64,000 bases of DNA from Lithospermum erythrorhizon (lineage: Eukaryota > Streptophyta > Magnoliopsida > Boraginales > Boraginaceae): NCBI GenBank assembly GCA_019722365.1, contig JADFUC010001892.1:220551-284550 (forward strand). Reading direction: 5' to 3'. Under the pieces are notes generated by a model that saw only the letters and a program-made list of their open reading frames with translations, did no database searches and had not been told where the DNA came from. The position numbers and the translations under genes were made by a program. Numbering within the stretch: position 1 is the stretch's first letter; every line of letters begins with the position of its first letter. Below are positions 49,297-60,928 of the stretch, piece after piece.

Positions 49297-51358
49297 TGTT
49301 GCTTTATATGGCGACCTTGAGGTGTGAATAAGGTTTTAAGAGGTCATTGACCGTTTTAGGCTTTAAGAAAATTGTATAAATTTCACGAGTACTACTTTGG
49401 CAATTTGTAAAACAAATGCGGAATTAAGCTAAAGTAATAACACCCTCTTTAAACAAGGTTTGATTTGATATATGAGATACGAAATTGTATACAAATCAAA
49501 TAAATAACTCTCTAATTGTCAATCGCGAGGAAATAAATAAATTAGAAGTTCAATTGATCCGTCTATTCACGGAGATATAAAAGAAAATACAAATGTAATT
49601 AATCTTTTACGTTTTAAACCGTTATATGCGCGTGTACACAATTAATATCACATTGAAGCATATAATGGAATCCTACAATTCTAGCACATAAAATAATATA
49701 AACAATAATAAGTAAAAGTAGGGAAAAGAAGGTACAAACTCGACCGCAGTGTTTTTACGAGGTTAGCTAATCATCGACCGAGAGCTTCCGCCTTAGGCTT
49801 TTCTATATACTCTAGAAATCCACTAGTCGGTACTTTTTCAAAAGAGATTGGTGAAGTCCAAACAGCGTACAACTATATATAGTATCACACAAGAAACCAA
49901 GTCTTTACACACCGCACGAGTTTGACTCCTAACTCCTCGTTAGGAACCCAGTCGCTGACCCTAGGATTTTAACTCTTATTAAACCACTAAGAACCCAAGG
50001 AATCTCCCTAGGATTTCAACCCAATCAAGTCGGAGATGCAACTCCACTACCTCGAGCACTTTGTGTCCTGTTGGCGAGCAGCCTCAGCGCTCATCTCCCG
50101 ATTCCTTGCTTGAGTAAGCCTCACGTACCTCGGACCCTTAAGCCTGCAGTATGAAGATCAAATCCTACTTAATGGAATATTTGTTTATAGAATAGAGATT
50201 GTTCTTTTATCCTATCTAAATGCTCCTCGATGAGCTATAATAGGATTACAAATATTTAGCACAACTCCTTATTTGAGTAGATAATAGAATTGAAGCTTAT
50301 ATGAACTCCTTGTTGGTAGATATGATATTAAACCTTACTGAATCTCTTTGAATATGAATGATCTTAGAGATGATGAATTTCCACTGTTGAGCAATTTATC
50401 AAACACTTTGTGTGCTCCTTCTTTAGCATTTAATCTCTTTGAAAATTATGAATCAAATCAACTAAAACTCTTTTTCAATAATCTAATTGAAGCCTGATCT
50501 ATAGGAGTTTTAATATTTCAAAATGAGAGATTTTGTTCTTAGATTGTTGTAAAAATATTGTGCAAAGGCTTAGGAATCAATGAGATTGAATGGGGTTAAA
50601 TAGGTGTTAAAATGGAGTTCAACGGTCTAAAAACGGCTATTTCGACCCCATCGAGGGCCTCATTTAGAGACCTACTTGAGAATGGTCAAGCGATCCATCG
50701 AGACCCACTATCGAGAAGCGTATGAATTTTGATGGACGAACTTAAAAATAATTTCGACTTACGTTAAAACTCCAATTTTGGCGATTCAAAAATTCATTGG
50801 AATGCGCACTAGCCACTTTAGAAAATGTGATCAAACTTGAGAATTTCTTTTTTTTTTGACAAATATCATTTTAAGAAATAAATATTTTTATAAACATTTT
50901 GTCAAAAGATACTCTCATTTAAAAGCTTCAATCAAATCAAAGAAGAAAAGCGAAGTAAAGGTTCAAGCCATGACTTTTACCTAAGTTCCGGCTTGCTTTC
51001 AAGGCTCGTCTCTTCCGATATTGATTCTTTGTTAACTCTTCTTCATTACTTCTTGAGTTCTTCGACTACCGTCTTCCACCGTCATTCTTTCTTTAAGCTT
51101 GAGTCTTTCGATGACTAGTGGTGGTTGATCTTCATCATCATCACCACACTTGACCTTTTAAGGCTCATCCAAATGATAATGTCTTTAAACCCATGACATT
51201 TCTTCATTGTCTTTAATGCCTTGATATGACTATCAACTTTTATGTCAGCACCTTTTTAACATGTCTATGGAATAAAACATTTAAGCACATATGTTAGATA
51301 ATAAATCAATGTTTAAATCATCGATTAAAACAAAGGCATCACGGACTTGTAGTCAACG
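49297..51358 (-). mobile_element. Copia-type 5' LTR (right copy)
   Basis: Plus-strand limits are TGTTGCTTTATATGG and GTAGTCAACG, so in element sense it starts (C/T)GTTGACTAC and ends AGCAACA. Its body repeats the left copy at 40225-42356 in order. The two LTRs have diverged by many substitutions and small indels, which points to an old insertion. Confidence 0.8.
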
Positions 51359-51660
51359 ATAACGGAAATGCTCAAATAAGACCTGTGCAACAAGAATACC
51401 GAGTCTTAGCCAATCCAAACCGGTGGGTCCTTAAGTGTCGCACTTTAATTCGTGTTGTTCTCGAAGTCGATCCTCGTTTATGTGATTTTCTTTATGGTTT
51501 AACACCATTTGGGCAAATATAGGCCACACTGTTAGCAAAGATCGGAGAACTGGTGTGGATCGAGGTCGTACAAGTGTTGGTGAGAACATATTTACAACCT
51601 TCTCATATAAATGCATATTCATTTTGCTAATAATGCATTAGCACATATAAAATTCATATG
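51359..51660. other. Spacer between Copia LTR and RPA-like gene
   Basis: No gene recognised. A 63-codon minus-strand frame is not supported by any motif. Confidence 0.4.
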
Positions 51661-53809
51661 AAAATATTGACAAACATCATGGGCATCGTGATTAAAGCTG
51701 AAGAATTCAAGGTTGTCATTGTGAATGGCAAGAGGTGAGAAGTTCAACAATTTACTCTTGTTGATACAGAGTGAGTTTTATAAGTTTACTTTCTCATTTT
51801 TTACGATTAAATATTTCCATGATCACCTATCTAAATATAAAACTGACTTATAAAATATACAACAAAATGTAAATAGAGGTGAATGTATTGGAAGAGATGT
51901 TGGCTACTCTAGGTCCAAGTCTTGAAAGAGCTGCTCGAAACTACTCTGTGATTGTAACGAAACGACTTACAGTCAAGATTTACGGAGGTTAATAATCAAT
52001 CTTTGAATACTATCAATACCATAGCATATTACTTTACATTCTCTTTCAATTTTTTTTTGTTTTTTTTTCCTATCAAAATTAGGACTTTCATTTATAAAAT
52101 TACAAACGATTCAGCGTTATTATCGGCCTCCGATTAGGCGACTACAAAATTGAAAAGCTATAGTAATATGAAACTAACATCATTTATTTTTGTTGTCCTC
52201 TTCTATTGAAATTAAATATAAATTATTTTAGGGGATAATTACTTCATATTATGTCCTACTCAATTATTTGTAAATAGATCTCTTTATTATTATTTTTCTG
52301 TTGAAGTGATTAAATATGAATCTGAAAGAGTTCCATTTCCATATATTATTTATCAAACATACATGCTATATTTCATGGTTGGAAATAATTTTTGTCCAGT
52401 GAACAATCAGTAGCACTTCAAATAGTGGTAAAAATCTTAGTTTCGTCTGGTTTGGAATGGACACTGGCTGGCCTTGATCATGTTACATCAGAGATTCCCT
52501 GTATTTCGCTGAGTTGTCTACATTTCCTAAAGATTTTTATTTCATTCCTCGTTCATTTGTACTCAAATTACAGGTTTAACTCTGTCCCTGAAGCAAAGTT
52601 ACAAAGTTTCCTCAACGATCAATCAATTACCATAACAAGAAATTTGGTTTCTAGAGGTTCTATGGATATGTATACGGTGTCAGAATTAGACAATGCTACA
52701 GAGGTGAAATATTATAAACTCGCAAACAACATTTTTACAATTAGTTACTCTTACCCAAAGCTAATTAAAAAATAATGCTTAAGCATAGTACTTTATGGTG
52801 ATTCTTTGGGTGAGGGATTTCTACAACTCTCTGAAGAAGATCAAAAACTATTCTATATCGGATATAGCAACTGTCGTTCCAAAATAGATGCCAATGAAGA
52901 TGGTATTCATTATACATGCCATGTTTGCAATAAGGATGTCATTACCACCTTAAGGTCACATGCATCTAAGGATTTAATCTGCACAAATATACACTAACAT
53001 CTTGCTACATTAATATACAATTATACATTTGATAAAAGAATTTATAAATATCATGAATTATACGCAGGGGAGTACACTATGATTTAGATTTTATATGGGA
53101 AGACTTAGGTGTAACGACCACGCTTTAAAGTCGGCCGCCACGAGGGTTAAGATCATTAACAACATGTACACGAGTCACCGGTCGATGGATACAATAACAA
53201 ATATAACGTGCTAACAACATGTACTTGGCAGGAGTCATAGGTCATTCCGTCGTGGTGTTCCAGCAACCCCACATCCAACAAAACAAAAGACAACGAGAAC
53301 ACAAATCCACGAGATAATACAGCGAGGATACACAAAGAAATCCAAGAATAACATAGGAAATTATGACAACCCGGACCCTCATTGAAATACAGCACAAAAG
53401 TCGAGAATATACAAAGTCGACCAGCAAAGGAAAATAGTGATGAGGACTTCACATGCACGCGCCGCCTCGCCTATGATCTTCACGTAGCTGCACCCATCTG
53501 GATCCTCAATCGCCTCGACAATTGCTCTGAGAGACCCTAGGCATAAGCAGCCCATAGAGAAAAGTGTTATTAGGCGAGTGAATCACAATCTGTAAGTATT
53601 CTTACGTCGCGTATAATGCATTGCTATATATATAACATATGTATATACATTAACAGCTACACCGGAGTAATAGCGTCACTTGAAATCACATAGAGTCCTC
53701 TTTATCACGATATCACGTAATACTATGCGGCGGGAGCTTATAACCATCAACAATGCATATTCATTTTAAAGGAGTAGCAGGTCTACCGACACACAAAGTC
53801 GCCAAAGGC

Positions 53810-53950
53810 ATCAAATGAGGAATCCACCTCCACAAATAATGAACAAATGAGGAATCCACCTCCACAAATAATCAACAAATGAGGAATCCGCCTCGTAAAT
53901 ATCTGGCGTATGAGAATCACCTCCCGCGAATAATCGGATGAGGTGCTTGC
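53810..53950 (-). repeat. Tandem array, unit about 32 bp, in LTR
   Basis: Three to four units of ATGAGGAATCCACCTCCACA with AATAATGAAC-type tails. The array lies 0.70-0.84 kb from the LTR 3' end. A related array with a 30-bp period is at 58060-58235. Confidence 0.85.
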
Positions 53951-54189
53951 CGCCTCCATCCACTCCCGACCCGAGGCTACGCCTCGATATGCATATCACG
54001 GAGCAACCGAGATCCACGGGGCTACAGCTAGCGATATGTATACCACGAGCCTCCCCGGATGGGGTCGCGCCACTACGCCAAATAACAAACAAAGCAATCA
54101 AATACCTTGCACCACGGATTACATACGACCACTGACCACCACCTTGTGAGTACCGCAACGACAGCGTGGTATAACACAATCTCATAACA

Positions 54190-54510
54190 TGAATCCCTTA
54201 ATCACAACTATCTGTAATATATATCACTTAATCACCCTTTATCTCGTAACATGGATCATAATCGCAACTATCTCATAACATGGATCATAATCACAACTAT
54301 CTCGTAATATAAAACATAGTCCGCGACTATCTCTTTCATGGCATGGTTCATAATCACCGCGATCTGCGTAATATAAGTCATAATTTCAATTATCTCATAA
54401 TATGAATCAAAATCACAATTATCTCATAATGTAAATCATAATCCCATAATTATCACATAATATCAATCGTAATCTCAATTGTTCATAATATGAATCATAA
54501 CCACACAATA
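54190..54510 (-). repeat. Diverged repeats of AATCATAATCACAACTATCTC
   Basis: About ten units of roughly 27-30 bases carry CATAATC(A/G)CAA and TATCTC(A/G)TAA(C/T)AT in succession. The corresponding block at 58440-58600 has the same motif, and the LTR at 45237-47746 has its reverse complement with fewer units (46340-46430). Confidence 0.8.
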
Positions 54511-56059
54511 CACATGTCAAATAGTCCCGTGAAAAAACACATGCAAAATATATAACATAATATATGAAGGGTTCCCGTCGTGAGATTTGTACTACGCCTC
54601 GAGCAACGATAATGATAACTACAGGTAGTCCTGCGTGCTAGAGTCGGGCTCGGCTCTTATTCAAAAGAGGTATACATTATAACACATTCCGTAGAATAAC
54701 CTCTGCTTAACATCTATATAAACCCGAGTATTATACGCGTCTCGCGTTCAAATTTACTACTCTTGCTTGTCGTCATCCCCGAATTGATATACGCTAAAAT
54801 TCCAAAAAGCGTAACTACATTACAACACACCGGAAACTTATAAATCCCAATGACCGATTATCCTTTTATTACCCAAACAATAACGCTTTAATCACATTCC
54901 AGCCAATCCAACAATGTCAATCGCCAATTAATTAAACCATTAAATACAACCTCGATTCAAACACTAACTACTATCACGAACTTTCCCCAAACTTTCGGCC
55001 GATCTACCCGATCCATCGAACCAATACTTCTATTCGTAAATAACTATATTAAAGTCCTCTAACCTCCTCCTACAATTTCACTTAGAATTTAACTTAAGGG
55101 AAAAGTCAACAAAGTCCACAAAGGTCGAACCTCGGCAATACACCAACACAACTGATAATCACTCAGAAAGTACTTTCAAATCCTAAACCAAACTTAGATA
55201 ACATTTCTATTCCATAAACTTAGATAACTTAGTTTTCTCGTTTGATTTCGCAATTTCGACACTGCTTACCGGTTTAACAACATAATTCGAACAGAGTCAA
55301 ATTAAATTTCTATTCTCAAAATATATTTATCATTGACCATGTGCTCGTTATTCGGTTACAAAATTTATCTTAAACCGTAAAACACTCCAATAGGACAACT
55401 AAAATCATATTAAAATACTACTTATACGGAGCAGGTTATTTCGGCTTGAAGGAAACAACTAATAGTATACTTATACCGCTTATGGTACAAAGAATGGCCA
55501 GCTTATTATTACTATTATCATTTTTTGAAGAAACCATCTATGAAAAAAAAATTCAATCAAGCAATCTCCTCCGGATACATGAAACTTGTGAATCTTCATC
55601 TGCGCAATCAAAAAAGGCAACATCCATGGAACTCCCGTTATCACATTTGAAACGTCAAATGATTCAAATCACCCTAGACACAGGTAAGCCACTACATATT
55701 AAATTAGAGACTTTGCAAAATCGCAACTAAATCTAATCATATGTTTTAAGTGTCTCTACAAAAAAACAACTGACTTACATGCCTCAAGATAAAAATGAGA
55801 ATCTGGATGAAGCTGTTGTTAATGAACCTTAAATCAGAAAGACTCCATATGTATTTTGGCTACCAGAACTTAGACTCTCTTTTTTGCGTGCTAGAACTTA
55901 AACTTTCTGTTTTGAGTTAAAGACTTTCGAAACTTGTAATTAAGATATTAGGACTATAATATATGTAAATTATATACTCGCACCTTATTATCTATGTTGA
56001 AATATATCGATCGTAAAATAATATAATTAATCCCAAATTTCGGTAAACAAAATATGCCA

Positions 56060-56086
56060 CCCGTCGATTGACGGGACTCTCACCAG
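56060..56086 (+). mobile_element. Helitron 3' end: hairpin and CCAG terminus
   Basis: CCCGTC-GATT-GACGGG (56060-56075) is a perfect six-pair hairpin. Seven bases later comes CCAG followed by T (56083-56087). Helitrons end in a GC hairpin, then about 10 bases to CTRR, and insert before T. CCAG is CTAG with one transition. It lies about 230 bases past the RPA-like stop on the same strand, as expected for the element's 3' end. Confidence 0.6.
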
Positions 56087-57131
56087 TACTTTATATAATA
56101 TGGAATAGCCATCGTGTGGGAATCTTAAATCAAATTCCATTACTCAAATTGAATGTTTCCCATATGGCCATATGTCATGGCAATAGCTAATTGGTACTCT
56201 AGTGGCGTTTACTATAACGCTACTTTTTCTATAATTGCACAAGTAACTCTTACGATGGTCTATCCTTTATCAATTTTTTTTATTTTGGTGAGAAAATTAG
56301 GTCTTTCTCTACCTGTATCAAATGTCCTTTGATCATGTGAACTATAAATTAAGTGATGTCTTAATAGCAATCATACATACAAGGGAGAGGACCAACATGA
56401 CATAAAATTTGAAGCAATTTTTTTAATATATTCATTCCATTACATACTATATCATTTCATTCCTGTATACCAAACACAATCTTAAAGTTCATGAAAGTCG
56501 AGGTTTAGTCCACGAAATTTACACTAGTACATATTTAATTCTTGAAGTTATATTAAAAGAAGTTTCAAAGATGGTATTTGAAGCTAATAAGTTGATTAAA
56601 GACAAGTACTATACATGCAACATTTATGTAACCTTTAAGTCATCAATGTAAATTTCATGGATTAAGTCTTGACTTTTGCTAAACTCTAAAGACTGTTTGT
56701 TCAATTATCTCCAAGTTATGACATAGAAGAGAAATAAGTTTCCAAATTTATCACCTCTATATTTTTTATTGTTATTTTTATTCTATTCTAACATTTAAAA
56801 AAATACACCGGAGATAATGAGTGTTTATTAGCTACAATAAATAAGGTATGATTCATGAATTCTAATTATCGTAATAGTAATCAGTAGAAACATATCTTTA
56901 TTTTTAATAGTTTTTAATTCACATTACTTAATATTTAGTTCTTGAAGTTGCGTAATAATAGTTGAAAATATGGTATTTGAAACTGCACAAGTTGATTAAA
57001 GACAAGTACTATAGATGCAAATATTTTATATAACCTTAAGGACTAAATATGCATCAACGTACATCGACTTTTGCTAAACTCTAAATACTATTTGTGCAAT
57101 TATATCTTAGTTATGATGTAGAAAAGAAATA
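56087..57131. other. Intergenic DNA with a 200-bp direct repeat
   Basis: No gene. 56531-56737 and 56931-57128 are diverged direct repeats offset by 400 bases. They share ATATTTA(A/G)TTCTTGAAGTT, AAGTTGATTAAAGACAAGTA, CTTTTGCTAAACTCTAAA and a TTATGA(C/T)(A/G)TAGAA block. The unit has no recognisable product. Confidence 0.65.
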
Positions 57132-57387
57132 CTCCCTCCATTCCAAAAAGATTGTCTCATTTCACTATTTTGGGTCAAACTTTATAAACTTTGACCATGA
57201 ATTCTCATTAAGCAGAATAAGAAATAATATAAGCATGTGAGATCTTGTTAGATTCGTTTTAATATAAATTTTTGAAATATCAACTTTTTATAATTTTCAC
57301 GCATGTATAATTAGAGATATTTACGTTTTTAAGCCGTGTATTGGGATTGTAAAGTCAAAATGGGACATTGTTTTGGGATGGAAGGAG
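57132..57387. mobile_element. Stowaway-like MITE, hit by an LTR at its right edge
   Basis: Starts CTCCCTCCATTCC and ends TTTTGGGATGGAAGGAG, with TA on both sides (57130-57131, 57388-57389). It is homologous to 17511-17761. The LTR begins immediately after the right TA, and its target duplication GAGTA overlaps the last three bases of the MITE. Confidence 0.85.
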
Positions 57388-58059
57388 TATGCTTTGACCG
57401 CCAAGTCGGCCGCCCTGAGGTTAAGGTCATCAACAACCTGTACACCAGAGTCACCGATCGATGGATAACAACATAAAAAGACTTCATTTGACATTAATAA
57501 TAATAAAAATACACTTTTGTCCATCGTGGTGAACTAACAACATATACAATAAAACAACGAACAACATAATACAAATTCACCATACTTATACAACTCAAAG
57601 ATACACAAGAAATCCAAAATACAACATAGGGAAACTATGGCAACTAGACCCCTCAATGAAATACAATACACAAGTCTAACAATATACAAATCGACAACAA
57701 TAGGGAAATAGTGATAGAATTCTATACCACCACCGCCTCATCGATCTTCAATCTGCTGACCTATCAATGCGGCTCTCAACAACCTCGTGATCAACCTCTT
57801 AGAACCTAGGCATAAAAGCCAGCCCATAGAAAAGTCGGCTATTAAGGCGAGTGAATACAAATACCACGGAACTTGATCCCATATACATATTCATACTTAT
57901 ATAAATAACATATGTTTATACATCAACGAGCCACACAATGAATAACGATCCGCCTTTCACATAGAATCCTCTTATACGATGTTATAATACTATACATATG
58001 AGTTTTTAATCATAAATAACGCATATTTATTCAAGGAAACAATTTCAACTCCCAAAGGC

Positions 58060-58235
58060 ATCAAATGATGAATCCATCTCAAATAATACACATGAGAATC
58101 CACCTCCAAATAATACACACATGAGGAATCCACCTCAAAATAATACACACATGAGGAATCCACCTCAAAATAATACACATATGAGGAATCCGCCTCAAAT
58201 AATACACATATGAGAATCCACCTCCACATAATCGA
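58060..58235 (-). repeat. Tandem array, unit about 30 bp, in LTR
   Basis: Five to six units of ATGAGGAATCCACCTCAAA followed by ATAATACACAC. Because the period is a multiple of three, the reverse strand stays open and encodes a repeating YYFEVDSSCV peptide, an artefact of the array and not a gene. The position is 0.67-0.85 kb from the LTR 3' end. Confidence 0.9.
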
Positions 58236-58439
58236 GATGAGGCCTCCACCTCCATCACTCCCGAGCCGAGGCTACACCCCTCGATGTGCATAGCCACAAA
58301 CCTCCCGAATCCACGGGGCAACCCACACAATATGCACACCACACCAAACCTCCCGGTCGGGGTCACCACCGCTCCGCAAGTAACACACAAAGCAATCAAA
58401 CACATCAGCACACAGCCACACACAGCACACAGCCACACA

Positions 58440-58600
58440 AAATCTCATAACATGAATCATATTCACAACTATCCCATGATATAAATCATAATCACTAATA
58501 TCGCATGATATGAATCATAATCTCAATTATCTCATAATATAACCCAAAATCTCAATTATTTCATCATATGAATCAAAATCAAAGTTTACACATAGTATCA
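58440..58600 (-). repeat. Diverged ATCATAATCTCAATTATCTC repeats in LTR
   Basis: Five or six units built on AATCATAATC(A/T)CAA and TATC(T/C)CATAATAT, paralleling 54190-54510 in the sister LTR. Confidence 0.8.
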
Positions 58601-59873
58601 ATCATAATCACACAATACACATATCAGAATAATCCCAAGATATCACACGTAATATATACAACATAATATATATGAAAGGTCCCCATCGTGAGATTTGTAC
58701 TCACCTCGAGCCCAAAAGCAGTAATAATGACTCTAGGCAGTCCTCGTGCTAGATCCAGGCTCAACTCCTATTCAAGGAAATTATACATTATAACACATTT
58801 TGTAGAATAACCTCTCTTAGCATCTATATAAACCCCGAGTGTTATACCACGTCTCACGATTCAAATTTACAACCCTTAGCAATCATCCTATCCCCAAGAT
58901 TGGTATACACTTTTAATCGCCAACTTCGTAAAATCTCAATATTCGGTCATCGCCTTATTACCCCAACAATAACACTTTAAGCACATTCTAATCAATCCAA
59001 CAATCAATTGACAACCTAATGAATCCATTAAATACAACCTCGATTCAAGCGCTAAATGCTATCACGAACTTTCCCCAAACTTTCTCAACCCAATCTCTAC
59101 CTATCCATATCCAAACCAATAATTCTATACCCAAAACAACTATATTAAAGTCCTCTAACCTCATATTACAATTTAAAGTTCATTTAAGATAGAGTCGATA
59201 AAGTCAACCCTCAACTTACCACTTTCTAACCCCAATAATCACTCAAAATCACGCTAATCCCTATACGATACTCAGATAACATTTCTATGCCGTAATAAAT
59301 TCAAGATCTAAAGTCAACAAAATCCATAAAGTCAACTCTTCAAAATCAAGAAATATCTCAAAAGATTTGATCTTTCTTACCTAGGCTATGATGAGGATGA
59401 TGAGGAGAAAATCCACAACTTTGATCTTGATTTTAGGCGACAATCGGCGAGAGAAATGGAAAAAATTTCAAGGGGGAAAATGGAGAGAGCATTTCGGCCA
59501 TGGAGGGGAAATAAGAAGGTTTTGGATGAGGATGAAGATAGTGGTGGTAGGTGAGATATTTAGAGGGGAAGAAATTTAAGTTCCGTTTGGTTTCGGTTAA
59601 TTTTACACCTTCATAGCAAATCTCAACGAAATCGATTTCCATTGTGTTATTCCCGAAGCATATATTACTACTCATCTCGCCTCATCTCGATATATCGATA
59701 TTATTCCAAAATTATTTATACTATCACGGGTCCCACAAGCAAAATATATACCACCAAGCGGCGATTTGTTGAATTCTCACTACTCAACCGAAATTTTAAT
59801 TTCTCCCAGCTCTTTCGACCGAGAAACTTATATACTATCGACATAATATTGGTAAAAACGGGTTATTTGAGTA

Positions 59874-60928
59874 AGTTTTTAAATTTATCACCTTTACATT
59901 TTGGGCCTTTTGATGTCGGTGTTCAAGGCCGTTCAAATTTTTGGGCACTTTTGATGTCGGTGTGGTATTGGGAAGTCGTTAATTTTAAAAAAATCAAAAT
60001 TAATTGTTTATACGACACGGACCGGCATTATGGTATTTATATATAAAAAAATCTTTTTTTTTTAATCCATATGAGAACCCCCCCCAACCTACCCATCCCC
60101 ACGGTCCCTTGTCGCGGTTCGGCGCCCTGGCCGCCCGCCCCACATGTGACCGCCCGCCCCGGCCTACCGCACCCACCGCCCGGAAAAGGTACGACTTTTT
60201 TTTCGTTTAATTTTTTTAATTATTTATTTTTTATAATTACTTGTATTTTTATTAGAATTGATAATATATGTTTAATAAAAGTTGAATTGGGAATTGATAA
60301 TATATGTTTAATAAAGATGAATTGGGAATTGATAATATATTTTTATTGGGAATTGATAATATAATTAATAAAGTTGAATTGGGAATTGAATGTTGGATTT
60401 ATTCGGTTTAATTTGTTTTTAATTGAATTGAATTGAATTAAATGTTGGATTGAATTGAATATTTGGATTGAATTAGATTAATCATTGGATTGGATTGGAA
60501 TGAATTTAATTTGGTTTAATTTGTTTTTAATTTATTAATTTGTTTTCAATTTAAATTAAATGTTGGATTTATTCGGTTTTAAATGTTCGATTGAATTGAA
60601 TTAATTGAATTGGATTTATTCGGTTTAATTGCGTGAATTAGGGGTGAATGTTGGAATTGAATTGGGAATTGAATTGTATTTGAATTGAATTTGATTAAGT
60701 TTGAATTTGATTTGATTTGAGATTATATTTGAGATTAAATCAAATTGAATTTGAATTGAATTGATAAAGTACTAGTTTTGAATGTTGTTTTACGAAGTAG
60801 ATAGAAATGTTGTTTGAATTAGATTTGAGTTTGAATGTTGTTTGAATTGGATCGAATTGGATTTGATTCGAATTGAATTGATTTTGTTTTAATTTTGATA
60901 GAATTTGAATTTTCAAAATACAGGTTTT
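59874..60928. other. Left flank of CACTA gene: GC-rich patch and GAATT-rich tract
   Basis: GATGTCGGTGT occurs twice (59912-59922 and 59952-59962), the same TGTCGG motif massed at 63089-63320. 60070-60185 is an unusually GC-rich, C-run patch. 60240-60900 is a low-complexity tract of repeated GAATTGAATT, GGGAATTGATAATATA and GTTTAATAAAG units. No protein is supported. Confidence 0.5.

Larger units (their letters stand above)
53110..55439 (-). mobile_element. Solo LTR inserted in the RPA-like gene
   Basis: The left edge TGTAACGACCACG is the family 3' end in reverse. The right edge GCAGGTTAT corresponds to the reversed start CGGGTTATTACA with the last bases lost. Flanks are TTAGG (53105-53109) and TTCGG (55440-55444), a likely target duplication with one change. 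No internal retroelement region is present. Open frames at about 53.2-54.2 kb are inside the LTR. Confidence 0.8.
51661..55832 (+). pseudogene. Helitron RPA-like single-strand DNA-binding protein, interrupted
   Basis: Exon-like pieces on the plus strand follow the order of an RPA70-type protein. An OB-fold start IMGIVIKAEEFKVVIVNGKR and QFTLVDTE (about 51670-51770) is followed by LERAARNYSVIVTKRLTVKIYGG with a donor at about 51987. Then come FNSVPEAKLQSFLNDQS (from 52573) and a zinc-ribbon segment FYIGYSNCRSKI...YTCHVCNKDVIT (52806-52996). A C-terminal piece (55446-55680) ends at a GTAAGC donor, and a last exon (about 55751-55832) reads QLTYMPQDKNENLDEAVVNEP then stop. Plant autonomous Helitrons carry such RPA genes beside Rep/helicase. 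The frame has stops, and a solo LTR (53110-55439) splits it, so it is not functional. Confidence 0.7.
57390..59868 (-). mobile_element. Solo LTR, Gypsy-like family, TSD GAGTA
   Basis: The left edge TGCTTTGACCGCCAAGTCGG aligns with the reversed family end TGTAACGACCGCC. The right edge AAACGGGTTATTT aligns with the reversed start CGGGTTATTACA with the last bases altered. GAGTA occurs on both sides (57385-57389 and 59869-59873). The length is 2479 bp, with no internal retroelement region. Its body parallels the LTR at 53110-55439 closely (the ACCTAGGCATAAAA block, the array, the GTGAGATTTGTACT block). Confidence 0.88.

Noticed and set aside
53938..54185. Frames of 65-124 codons on both strands
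   Set aside because: Inside the solo LTR that splits the RPA-like gene; similar frames recur at the same place in the sister LTR (58079-58484).
57990..58229. Repeat-peptide frame (YYFEVDSSCV units)
   Set aside because: A 30-bp tandem array naturally gives an open repeating frame; it sits in an LTR.
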